From Castellaniella sp. S9 (GTDB lineage: Bacteria; Pseudomonadota; Gammaproteobacteria; Burkholderiales; Burkholderiaceae_B): DNA of 64,000 nucleotides. The stretch spans positions 186,001 to 250,000 of the forward strand of contig NZ_JAPFGD010000007.1 in the NCBI RefSeq assembly GCF_027257175.1. The letters are read 5' to 3'. The notes under the pieces were generated by a model. That model ran no database searches. It was given only the letters and a program-made list of their open reading frames with translations, and was not told the DNA's origin. The position numbers and the translations under genes were made by a program. Below are positions 16,226 to 24,700 of this stretch, piece by piece; the stretch's first letter is position 1; every line of letters starts with the position of its first letter.

Positions 16226-16960
16226 TCACGTCGAAAATGAAGCGCGGCTATCGCCCAAAGTCGCCATCAAATCGCCCAAAAGGTCGCTATCTAAAGATGT
16301 ATGCTCCTTTAGCAAGCGGTATGCCAGTTCCCCGTCCCGCTGCACAATAGCCTCAGTGATCCGCCCATGCTCGTCATGCATGCGCATCAGCTCTCCCGCT
16401 CGATTCAATTCGTAGAGTCGGTAGGGGGCGAGCCGCTCGTAAAGAGAGCTTGCGTGTGCAATCAGGTAATGGTTGTGCGATCCTTCATAGATAGTCACAT
16501 GGAAGGCGTTGTTCGCGAGGTGGTAGTTCTCGCGATCTCCTCGGCGCGCATAGAATTCACATGTCTTGTATTTCTCAGTGAGCGTCTCACGTTCTTGATC
16601 TGACATCCGGCGAGCTGCAAGGCGGCCAGCCACCCCCTCAAACTCAGCCATCATCTCGAACAGACTGACCATCTCCTGGAGAGAGATTCTCGCAACGGTC
16701 GCTCCCTGACGGGGCCGCCATTCTACGAGCCCGCTGGATGCTAATTGCCTCAGCGCTTCTCGCACCGGCGTCCGAGACACATTGAGTCGAGCTGCGATAC
16801 CAGTCTCGTCCAAGCGAGAGCCCGGCGGATGAGCGCCAGTCACAATTTCTTCCGTAAGCCGTATACGGACAGAGTCGGCCAGTGTTCTACTCTTGTTTTT
16901 TTTGCCACGCTGAAAGGGCGGAATCGGGGGCTGTTGTGTGCTGGATGGCGTGCGTGTCAT
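16226..16960 (-). CDS. GntR family transcriptional regulator, FCD (FadR-like) subgroup
   Basis: A 244-residue regulator. The N-terminal winged HTH (LADSVRIRLTEEIVTGAHPPGSRLDE...LNVSRTPVREALRQLASSGLVE) is followed by an all-helical FCD effector domain with metal-site-like residues in NAFHVTIYEGSHNHYL, HDEHGRI and LLKEHTSLD. Members usually repress catabolic operons and respond to the substrate or an intermediate. The ATG at 16960 avoids an upstream non-homologous extension; its ribosome site is weak. It is convergent with the aminotransferase and is the obvious candidate regulator of the island. Confidence 0.85.
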   Translation of the reverse strand: MTRTPSSTQQPPIPPFQRGKKNKSRTLADSVRIRLTEEIVTGAHPPGSRLDETGIAARLNVSRTPVREALRQLASSGLVEWRPRQGATVARISLQEMVSLFEMMAEFEGVAGRLAARRMSDQERETLTEKYKTCEFYARRGDRENYHLANNAFHVTIYEGSHNHYLIAHASSLYERLAPYRLYELNRAGELMRMHDEHGRITEAIVQRDGELAYRLLKEHTSLDSDLLGDLMATLGDSRASFST

Positions 16961-17002
16961 GGTCGAGCTTACCGTGGATTGTGAATTTATGATTTGATTT
17001 CC

Positions 17003-17016
17003 GCGTATGAATACGC
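17003..17016. promoter_or_regulatory. Perfect GCGTAT-GA-ATACGC palindrome upstream of the GntR gene
   Basis: Six-base arms around two bases lie about 43 bases upstream of the GntR start codon. The position fits an autoregulatory operator. The core GTAT..ATAC is reminiscent of, but not identical to, the GTATAC motifs at 14587-14962. Confidence 0.35.
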
Positions 17017-17190
17017 CAAAACGGAGGACGACTATGGAAATTCCCATTGACCGCAAGACTACGATCGCTTTCCAGAACGGTCAATCTGGCTGCTCACCAC
17101 GCCTCTTGCCATGAGAACAATCGACATTCCATTAGTTCTTCATGGTAGCAGGCACGAGCGTACTGACACTCTCGGAGTCGAGGAGAACTC

Positions 17191-18543
17191 TTACAATGAG
17201 GCCGCGCGCGCCTTGCGCAGGCCCGCTGTCGGCACCCCCATGGCCTCCCGGTACTTGGCCACCGTGCGACGCGCAATGGGCACCCCCCGCTCGGCCAGCA
17301 ATTCCGCGATGCGGCTGTCGGACAACGGCCGCCCCGCCGGCTCGTCGGCGAGAATGTCCTTGATGAGGTCCTGGACCGCCATCGCCGAGGTGTCCGCGCC
17401 GTCCCGGGTCTGAACCGCCGTACCGAAGAAACGCTTCATTTCGTAGATCCCCCAGGGGGTCTGGGCGTATTTCTGGCGCGTCGCCCGGGAAATCGTCGAC
17501 TCGTGCAAGTCGAGCTCGTGGGCGATGTCGCGCAGCACCAGGGGCCGCAGCGCGCGGGGGCCGTCCTCGAGAAAGGCATGCTGGCGCTCGGCGATGGCTT
17601 GCGCCACCCGCAGGATCGTCTGTTGGCGCTGGCCCAGGCTGCGGATCAGCGTCCTGGCCTGGCGCACCTGCTCGTGCAGCGCATCCGCCTCGGCGGCCTG
17701 CGCCAGGCAATCCACATAGGTCTGGTTGACGCGCAGCCGCGGCGCGAGGGCGGGGTTGATGCTCGCCTGCCAACGGCCCCGCACCCGGTGCAACAGGACA
17801 TCGGGCACCACATAGTGGATGTCGGCCGCGTCCCAGGCACGGCCCGGGCGCGGCTCCAGGCGCAGGATCAGGGCATGGGCGCGGTCCAGCTGCTCGCGCC
17901 CACAGGCCAGTTCGTCGCACAGGCGGCTGAATTTGCCCGCCGCCAACAGGTCCAGGTGCCCCGTAAGGCGGCGTGCACAAGCCAGAATCGCCGGATCCTC
18001 CGCGCCGTCGGCCAGGCGGCCGATCTGCAGCGCGAGGCATTCGGCCAGCCCGCGCGCACCCACGCCCGGCGGATCGAAAGACTGCAGCAAGCGCAGGGCG
18101 GTGGCGAGTTCATCGGGATCGACGGCCCATTCCTCGGGCAAGGCGCCCGCCAGCTCGTCAAGCGTTCCATCCAGATAGCCGTGCCGGTCCAGCGCGGCGA
18201 TCAGCGCGAACACCAGATCCCGATCGCGCGCCGTGGCCCGCGTCGCATGTAACTGTTGTAAAAGAAACTCCTCGAGATTCTGCCCGCGCCCGCTTTCCGG
18301 GATATCATCGCTGCCTGACTGGGATGCGGGCTGCGACCACCAGCGGTCGAGCTGCTCGGCCTGCGCGGCCGCCTCGTCGGCCGCCTCGACCCGCTCGAGC
18401 ATGGGATTGTCCTCGAGGGCCTGCGCCAATTCCTGCTCCAGTTCCTGGGACGAGCAGTTCAGCAGGCGAATGGCCTGCTGCAGCTGCGGGGTCAGCGCCA
18501 GTTGCTGGTGCTGGCCCAATTCCAGGGACGGGCGCGATTGCAT
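17191..18543 (-). CDS. rpoN: RNA polymerase sigma-54 factor
   Basis: A 450-residue sigma-54. It has a Gln/Leu-rich region I (LELGQHQQLALTPQLQQAIRLL...EDNPMLE), a short acidic region II, the core-binding domain (LQSFDPPGVGARGLAECLALQ), the HTH (VLRDIAHELDLHESTISRATR, KYAQTPWGIYEMKRFF) and the RpoN box ARRTVAKYRE (residues 424-433). It directs transcription from -24/-12 promoters with enhancer-binding proteins. It is not flanked by lptB or hpf as is usual. A GntR gene of the low-GC block lies downstream, and a small membrane-protein gene starts 16 nt away on the opposite strand. Confidence 0.94.
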   Translation of the reverse strand: MQSRPSLELGQHQQLALTPQLQQAIRLLNCSSQELEQELAQALEDNPMLERVEAADEAAAQAEQLDRWWSQPASQSGSDDIPESGRGQNLEEFLLQQLHATRATARDRDLVFALIAALDRHGYLDGTLDELAGALPEEWAVDPDELATALRLLQSFDPPGVGARGLAECLALQIGRLADGAEDPAILACARRLTGHLDLLAAGKFSRLCDELACGREQLDRAHALILRLEPRPGRAWDAADIHYVVPDVLLHRVRGRWQASINPALAPRLRVNQTYVDCLAQAAEADALHEQVRQARTLIRSLGQRQQTILRVAQAIAERQHAFLEDGPRALRPLVLRDIAHELDLHESTISRATRQKYAQTPWGIYEMKRFFGTAVQTRDGADTSAMAVQDLIKDILADEPAGRPLSDSRIAELLAERGVPIARRTVAKYREAMGVPTAGLRKARAASL

Positions 18544-18559
18544 CGTTAAAATACGACCT

Positions 18560-19102
18560 ATGGACTCCGAACAGACACAACACCCCAGCCGCCAGGATCA
18601 CGCGATATTGCGCACCGCCTCGTTCAAGCTGACGGCGACCCGCAAGATCATCGTTGCAGTCGTGATCGCAGTGGTGGCCCTGATCTGGTATGACTTGCTG
18701 AACCGGCTGCTGGCCTTCGGCGACGGCATCGACTATGCGGGCCTGCATGTGATGGGCGCCGAGGCCACCGCGCTGCTGCAGCGATACAACCCGTTCTTCT
18801 GGTGGGCGCTGGTGGCATTGTGCACGATCATTATTGCCTATTTTCTGGTTTTGTTCGCACGGTCGTCGATGCGGGCCGCCCGCCTGCGACAGATCGACGA
18901 GCATACCTTCGCCCAACTGTCGGACGGCTTGTCGCCTCCGGCCCTGGACGTCCTGCTCTGGGCCTGGCAAGAGCGCGACGAGCCCCTGCGCGTCGGCGAC
19001 CTGCAGCGCGCCCTGGAGGGCCTGCGCGCCCACCGCGCGGCCAAGCTGCAACGCGCCGCCCGGCAACTGGCCGCCCTGGAACAGGCACGGCGCAGGGACT
19101 GA
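18560..19102 (+). CDS. Two-TM membrane protein of unknown function
   Basis: A 180-residue protein. A polar N-terminus is followed by a hydrophobic helix (KIIVAVVIAVVALIWYDLLNRLL), a periplasmic loop, a second helix (WWALVALCTIIIAYFLVLFA) and a basic, helical cytoplasmic C-terminal half with LSPPALDVLLWAWQERDEPLRVGDLQRALEGLRAHRAAKLQRAARQL. I do not recognise the family. The ATG lies 16 nt from the divergent rpoN start, with no clear ribosome site. The real start or promoter arrangement is therefore uncertain. Confidence 0.65.
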   Translation: MDSEQTQHPSRQDHAILRTASFKLTATRKIIVAVVIAVVALIWYDLLNRLLAFGDGIDYAGLHVMGAEATALLQRYNPFFWWALVALCTIIIAYFLVLFARSSMRAARLRQIDEHTFAQLSDGLSPPALDVLLWAWQERDEPLRVGDLQRALEGLRAHRAAKLQRAARQLAALEQARRRD

Positions 19103-19413
19103 CGCGACCCATGCCGGCGTGCAAAACAACAACAGCATCCTTGTCAGCCGCGCCAAAATATGGTTGACTTTCACCTTATGAATTCATCACGCAGCCCTCT
19201 CGCCTTCCCGCCGCAAGCTCTTGCGGCAGGGCGTGTACGCCTGGCGGTTCCGCCTCGCGCGCTGCTCTCGTCCCTCCTGCCTGCGCTACTGCTGCTGCTA
19301 CCGACCGGTTGCCGGGCCTAGCGCCGCGTGGCAGTTCGGCAACCTGTATCCGCCACAGTTCCCGCCTTTTCGCATCCGCGCGCCGGATGCATTCCGCATA
19401 GCCAGGTATCGCC
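19103..19413 (+). promoter_or_regulatory. leuA leader region (candidate leucine attenuator)
   Basis: The 311-base region before leuA contains a short Leu-rich ORF (19178-19321). It also holds two strong secondary-structure elements: the inverted repeat GCCGCAAG/CTTGCGGC (19210-19227) and an 8-bp pairing GGTTGCCG (19307-19314) with CGGCAACC (19337-19344). The second pairing begins right after the ORF's run of five Leu codons. A TTTT follows at 19367-19370, but no textbook terminator stem abuts it. A TTGACT at 19164-19169 is a possible -35 without a good -10. Confidence 0.5.
19178..19321 (+). CDS. leuL: Putative leucine leader peptide of leuA
   Basis: A 47-codon ORF ending TAG 19319-19321. Eleven of its last 20 codons or so encode Leu: ALLSSLLPALLLLLPTGCRA-stop. 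Five consecutive Leu codons (CTA CTG CTG CTG CTA) come ten codons before the end. This is the layout of a leader peptide whose translation senses charged tRNA-Leu. It lies about 90 nt ahead of leuA and overlaps the first arm of a hairpin that could be disrupted by a ribosome stalled at the Leu run. The start codon is a guess. Confidence 0.5.
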   Translation: MNSSRSPLAFPPQALAAGRVRLAVPPRALLSSLLPALLLLLPTGCRA

Positions 19414-21117
19414 ATGATCAAGAATCCCTCCGACAAATATGTCCCGTTCCGTCCGTTCGACCGCGATTTCGCCGAGCGCACGTGGCCCAGCCGCCGTATC
19501 GCCCAGCCGCCGATCTGGATGAGCACCGACCTGCGCGACGGCAACCAGGCACTGATCGAACCCATGAGCGTAGAGCGCAAGCTGCGTTTCTTCGAGCAGC
19601 TCATCAAGATCGGCTTCAAGGAAATCGAGGTCGGCTTTCCCTCCGCCTCGCAGACCGATTTCGATTTCGTGCGCAAGCTGGTCGACGAGAACCGCATCCC
19701 CGACGACGTGACGATCATCGCCCTGACGCAGGCCCGCGACGACCTGATCGCCCGCACGGTCGAGGCGGCCGCCGGCGCCCGGCACGCGATCATCCATATG
19801 TACAACGCCTGCGCGCCGGCCTTCCGCAAGATCGTCTTCCGCATGAGCCGCGACGAGGTCCGCCAGATCGCGGTCCAGGGCACCCTGACCGTCAAGGCCG
19901 CGGTCGCCAAGCACCCCGAGACCCATTGGCGCTATGAATATTCGCCCGAGGTCTTCAGCACCACCGAGCCCGATTTCGCCCTCGAGGTCTGCAACGCCGT
20001 AGTCCAGGCCTGGCAGCCCACCGTACAGGACAAGATCATCCTCAACCTGCCCGCCACCATCGAGGCGACCACGCCCAACCTCTATGCCGACCAGATCGAG
20101 TGGATGCACACGCACCTGGCCGAGCGCGACAAGATCGTCCTGAGCGTGCACCCGCACAATGACCGCGGCACGGCCGTGGCCGCCGCCGAATTCGCCGTCA
20201 TGGCCGGCGCCGACCGCATCGAGGGCTGCCTGTTCGGCAACGGCGAGCGCACCGGCAACGTGGATCTGGTGACCCTCGCCCTGAACCTGTACACCCAGGG
20301 TGTCGATCCCGGCCTGGATTTCTCGGACATCGACGAGATCCGCCGCTGTGTCGAGTACTGCAACCAGCTGCCCGTGCATCCGCGCCATCCCTACGCAGGC
20401 GACCTGGTGTTCACGGCCTTTTCGGGCTCGCACCAGGATGCCATCAAGAAAGGATTCGCCGTCCAGCAGGCCGACGCCGTCTGGGAGGTGCCCTACCTGC
20501 CGATCGACCCGGCGGACCTGGGCCGCAGCTACGACGCCGTCATCCGCGTCAACAGCCAGTCCGGCAAGGGCGGCGTGTCGTACCTGCTCGAACAGGAACA
20601 CGGCCTGGTGCTGCCGCGGCGCCTGCAGATCGAATTCAGCCGCGCCATCCAGCGCGTCACCGACGAGACCGGCCGCGAGGTCACGCCGAAGGACGTCTAC
20701 GATGTGTTCGCCGCCGAATACCTGGAGCGCGAGGCCCCCTGGAAGCTGGTGCGCCACCGCATCACCGGCAGCCCCAAGACCGACGGCCAGAAGCAGTTCG
20801 CCATCGAGGTCGAGGTCCAGGTGAACGGCGAGGTCCGGCACCTCGAGGGCCAGGGCGACGGCGCGATCTCGGCCTTCGTGCATGCCCTGGGCATGGAAGC
20901 CCGCATCATGGACTACCAGGAGCACGCCATCGGCACCGGCACCGACACGCGCGCCGCCTCATACGTCGAGATGCGCATCGATGATGCGCCCACCGGCTTC
21001 GGCGTGGGGATCCACGAGGACATCGTGACGTCCTCTTTCCTGGCGATCCTCAGCGCCGTCAACCGCCACGCGGCGATCCAGGGCCAGGCGGCCGCCCGCG
21101 AAAACGTCGCGGCCTGA
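19414..21117 (+). CDS. leuA: 2-isopropylmalate synthase, type 2
   Basis: A 567-residue enzyme of the long actinobacterial-like LeuA type. It has the TIM-barrel motif [15 protein letters not shown] (metal Asp and catalytic Arg), [37 protein letters not shown] (metal His-x-His region), and a C-terminal LeuA allosteric domain ([28 protein letters not shown]). It condenses acetyl-CoA with 2-ketoisovalerate in the first committed step of leucine synthesis and is normally feedback-inhibited by leucine. An upstream Leu-rich leader ORF suggests attenuation as well. Two hairpins follow the stop. Confidence 0.95.
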   Translation: MIKNPSDKYVPFRPFDRDFAERTWPSRRIAQPPIWMSTDLRDGNQALIEPMSVERKLRFFEQLIKIGFKEIEVGFPSASQTDFDFVRKLVDENRIPDDVTIIALTQARDDLIARTVEAAAGARHAIIHMYNACAPAFRKIVFRMSRDEVRQIAVQGTLTVKAAVAKHPETHWRYEYSPEVFSTTEPDFALEVCNAVVQAWQPTVQDKIILNLPATIEATTPNLYADQIEWMHTHLAERDKIVLSVHPHNDRGTAVAAAEFAVMAGADRIEGCLFGNGERTGNVDLVTLALNLYTQGVDPGLDFSDIDEIRRCVEYCNQLPVHPRHPYAGDLVFTAFSGSHQDAIKKGFAVQQADAVWEVPYLPIDPADLGRSYDAVIRVNSQSGKGGVSYLLEQEHGLVLPRRLQIEFSRAIQRVTDETGREVTPKDVYDVFAAEYLEREAPWKLVRHRITGSPKTDGQKQFAIEVEVQVNGEVRHLEGQGDGAISAFVHALGMEARIMDYQEHAIGTGTDTRAASYVEMRIDDAPTGFGVGIHEDIVTSSFLAILSAVNRHAAIQGQAAARENVAA

Positions 21118-21119
21118 GC

Positions 21120-21146
21120 GCGCGGCGGGCAGTCCGCCCGCCGCGC
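21120..21146. terminator. GC-rich stem-loop just after leuA
   Basis: GCGCGGCGGGC and GCCCGCCGCGC form a perfect 11-bp stem with loop AGTCC, two bases after the leuA stop. No T-run follows, so it is a terminator-like or 3'-protecting stem. Confidence 0.55.
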
Positions 21147-21160
21147 CTCGATGAAACGCT

Positions 21161-21214
21161 AGGGCCTGTTCACACTAATTAGGGAGATCGCCTTAATTAG
21201 TGTGAACAGGCCCT
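21161..21214. repeat. 54-base near-perfect palindrome between leuA and the DUF1840 gene
   Basis: The left arm (21161-21184) starts AGGGCCTGTTCACACTAATT and the right arm is its reverse complement (21191-21214). The arms match for 21 bases, then one mismatch and two more matches, around a six-base loop AGATCG. The AT-rich inner part contrasts with the flanking GC-rich DNA. It may act as a bidirectional terminator for the convergent genes, or be a small mobile or repetitive palindromic element. Confidence 0.65.
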
Positions 21215-21265
21215 CATCGACGCTGGCCAGCCCCGGCACGCTGACTGCGGTGCGGGGCTTTACCT

Positions 21266-21613
21266 TTACCATTTGGGGGCGGGTTCCCAGGTCACGTCCT
21301 CGCCCTTTTCGCGGGCCAGGCGCAGCATGGCCAGCAGGGGCCAGGCCCGTCGGCCCAGGCTGACGAACTGCTCGATCGGGTGCTCGGTCGCGTCGTCGTG
21401 ATCGCCCTCGGCGTGTTCCTTGGGCTCTGGGTTGGCGGCAATCGCCGATTCGATGCCGGCGATCGCGGCATCGAGCTGTGCCCGCGTGATCACGCCGCGC
21501 TCGGGCAACCCGGGTTCGTCGAAGGTCTTGCCGGCGGCCTGCAGGATCGGCCGGGCATGCTTGGCGAACATCAGGACCTCGGCGGCAGACTTGGAGTGGA
21601 ATAGGACGAGCAT
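21266..21613 (-). CDS. DUF1840 domain-containing protein
   Basis: A 115-residue cytoplasmic protein recognised as DUF1840 from MLVLFHSKSAAEVLMFAKHARPIL and the C-terminal HPIEQFVSLGRRAWPLLAMLRLARE. Function unknown. The start at ATG 21613 matches the family N-terminus; the open frame upstream is read-through antisense to the neighbouring gene. It is divergent from the Rhs-lipase gene by about 94 nt. Confidence 0.82.
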   Translation of the reverse strand: MLVLFHSKSAAEVLMFAKHARPILQAAGKTFDEPGLPERGVITRAQLDAAIAGIESAIAANPEPKEHAEGDHDDATEHPIEQFVSLGRRAWPLLAMLRLAREKGEDVTWEPAPKW

Positions 21614-21706
21614 GGTCGGATTCCCGCGATGGACACGTTGATACACTAACGCAACTTCCCCATGCTGCCAAGCGGGAGAATGGCCGGCTTCCACCGGAGA
21701 ACCGCC

Positions 21707-24700
21707 ATGCCCGTCCAGCCCGCGCGCCGCGCACAACCACTGTCCCTGATACTCGTCGCCTGGTTCCTGGCCGGGGGTACGCCCGCCGGCGCCCAGGGCA
21801 TGTGCCACGCCCCGGCGCAGGGCCTGCCCTGCGGATCGACACAGACCTCGCCGCCTCTCGAGCCCGGCCTCAACCTGGGGATCGGCAATCCGGTCCATGC
21901 CGCCACGGGCCGCAAGACGCTGCACGACATCGACCTGCCGGCCCCGCACGATGGACGCTACCCCGCCCTGGCACGCATCCATCGGCCCGGCGACGCATCG
22001 CCCGGCCCGTGGGGCGCCGGCTGGCACAGCGAGTACGATCTGCGGCTGACGGTGCGCGGCAAGGGATGGCGTCTCATCCGGGCCGACGGCACGCCGCTGC
22101 GCTTCGGCGCCGACGGCCGCGCGGCCGAACCCGCCATGGGGCGAATCGAGGTCTCGGCGGCCGGACACCTTTGGCGCTGGCCGGACGGCACGACGCTGGC
22201 CTTCGATGCCGCGGGCCGGCTCTCGGTCTTGCGATCAATCGGGCGGGCGCCGATTCGCATCGTCCGCCACGCAGACGGGCGGCTGGCCGGCGCCATCGAC
22301 CGGATCGCACAAGGCGGCGCCAGCCTGCGCTTCCACTACGACGCCAGCGCCACACCGCCCCGGGTCACACACATCGACACGCCCGCCGGCCGCCTGGCGT
22401 ACCGGTACGGCACAGACCCTGAGGGCGGCGCGCGGCTGCTGGCCGTCATCCGCCCGGACGGCATGCAACGCCGCTACCTGTACGAGGCTGAACGGCAATC
22501 GGGCCATGCGCACGCCATCACCGGCATCGAACTGGCCGATCGCCACGGACGGACCGTGCGTGTGCGGACCTGGGCCTACGATGCCGCCGGGCGCGTCGCA
22601 CAAGCCATCCCAGGCCCGCCCGGCCAGACGCACGGACGCCTGCGCATCCTGTACCCCGACCAGACCGGCGAGGCCGGCCTCACACGGGTCCTGGGCGCGC
22701 AGGGATCACGCACCGACCTGCGCCATGCGATCAAGGGGGGGCGCCACGTCCTGCGGGCGGTGCACGGCGACGGTTGCCCGGGCTGCGCACCCCCCGGCCT
22801 GCGGGCCGAGTACGACCCTGGGGGCCGGATCGCAGCGCTGGACGGCCTGCGCCTGGACCGCGACGCCGGGGGCCGGATCGTCCGCATGACTCCCGCAGCG
22901 CCGGGGTGGCCCGGCCTGGTCCTCGAAAACCGCCCCGGCGGGCGCGGCTACGCCTGGCACAGCGCGCTCACCGGCGCCACCCGCATCCACCACGCCGCCG
23001 GCGGCCCTCCCACGCGCATCGAGCACGCGAACGGCGACCGGCTGGACATCGTCACCGACCGGGCGGTCCGGCCCGTCGCCCTGGAGGCTCGCCGCGGCAA
23101 CGACAGCGTTCGGATCACGCTGGACTGGCGCGGCCCGTTTCCTGCCCGCATCCACCACCCTGCCGAAACGGAATCCCTGCGCCATGACGGCCGAGGCCGG
23201 GTGGTCGAGCGTCGAGTGCGCCGCACGCACCCCGCGGGCGAACTGCGCTACGCGGAATCCTTCGCCTACGATGGGCGCGGGCGCCTCGTGCGTCACGGAC
23301 TGCCCGAAGGGGGCGCCCTGCACTACGCCTGGGCGGTCGGCGCACGGCTCTCGGGCATCGTCTGGGAAACACCGGGCGGAGAGCGCCGCACCGTCATCGA
23401 AACGGTGGCGGATCAGCCGGGATATCGCTACGGCAACGGCCTGCACCTGGTCAGCCACGCCGGGCCGGACGGGCGGGCCGACACCCTGCTGCTGCGCGAC
23501 GGCGACGAGATCCGGTGGCTTTCCCGCCGCCGGCATGCGCCATCCGGCCTGGTGCGCCACAGCCTCGAGGACGTGCCCGAGGCCGGCTATGGCGCCACGC
23601 GTCGCTACGCCTACGATGCACAGGGCCGGTTGACGGGTCTGCGCGAGCGCCTGCGCTTGGATGGCGAATCCGGCAAGGCGCGCGAATCCTGGCTGGCGTG
23701 GCACGGCGATGGCGCCCTCCTGGCCGATGTCCGCCGCAGTCCGGACGCGGGCGCCGGGCGGACGCAGGCGATCCAGCGCGACGCCTCGGGCCTGCCCACG
23801 CGCGTCGGCCCATTGGACCTGCGCTACGGCCCCCAGCGCCGCCTCGCTCGCGTCGAACGCGCGGGCCGCATCCTGGCCGAATACGCCCACAACGGCCGCG
23901 GCCAGCAGATCCGGCGCACAGGACCCGGGGGCGACACCGAGCTCTATTACCTCGACAACCGCGTGGCGGCCGTTTGGCATCGTCCCGCCACGGCCCCGGA
24001 CAAGGTCCGGCCGCCGGTTTTTGGCGTCAGCCAGCGGTTCATTTACGCGCATGAGGCGCCGGTCGGACTCATCCAGACCGGCGCCGACGGCATTCCCAGA
24101 CTGTATGCGGTTCATGCCGACCTGCTGGGCGCGCCCCGCCTGGTGACCGACGCGGACCGCCGCCTGCGCTGGCTGGCGGATATGGACGCCGGCGGCCGCG
24201 CCACCCGGCTGGCGGGGGACTTGACCCTGGACCTGCGCCTGCCCGGCCAGTTCCATGACCCGGCCACCGGCTGGCACGACAACATCTTTCGCAGTTACCT
24301 GCCCGAGGCCATGCACTACCTCGAACCCGATCCCCTCGGCCCGGTGCCGGGCCAGCAGGCGCTGGGCTACGCCGGCCAGCAGCCCATGCGCCACGTCGAT
24401 CCGCTGGGCCTGTTGCTGATGGCGTTCGACGGCACCCGCAACGATCGCGTCACGGGCAGCAACGTCTGGAAGCTGTCGCAACGCTACGCCGACGGGCCGG
24501 TGCATTACCATGCCGGACCGGGCAACGAGGCCTACCTCGATTGGGACGCCGTCACGGCGGCCAGCGCCGGCCAGATCGTCAGGAACCAATGGCAGTCGCT
24601 GCTCAATACCCTGGCACAGGCGCAGCGCACGCGGCAACCCGTCCCCATCGACATCCTCGGCTACTCGCGCGGCGCCGCCCTGGCCCGGCATTTCGCCAAT

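Noticed and set aside
7856-17190. Attachment-site direct repeats flanking the low-GC island
   Set aside because: Comparing the left edge (about 7856-7933) with the right edge (about 17017-17190) gave only short chance matches such as TGCCATG, with no tRNA or integrase, so no att site is claimed.
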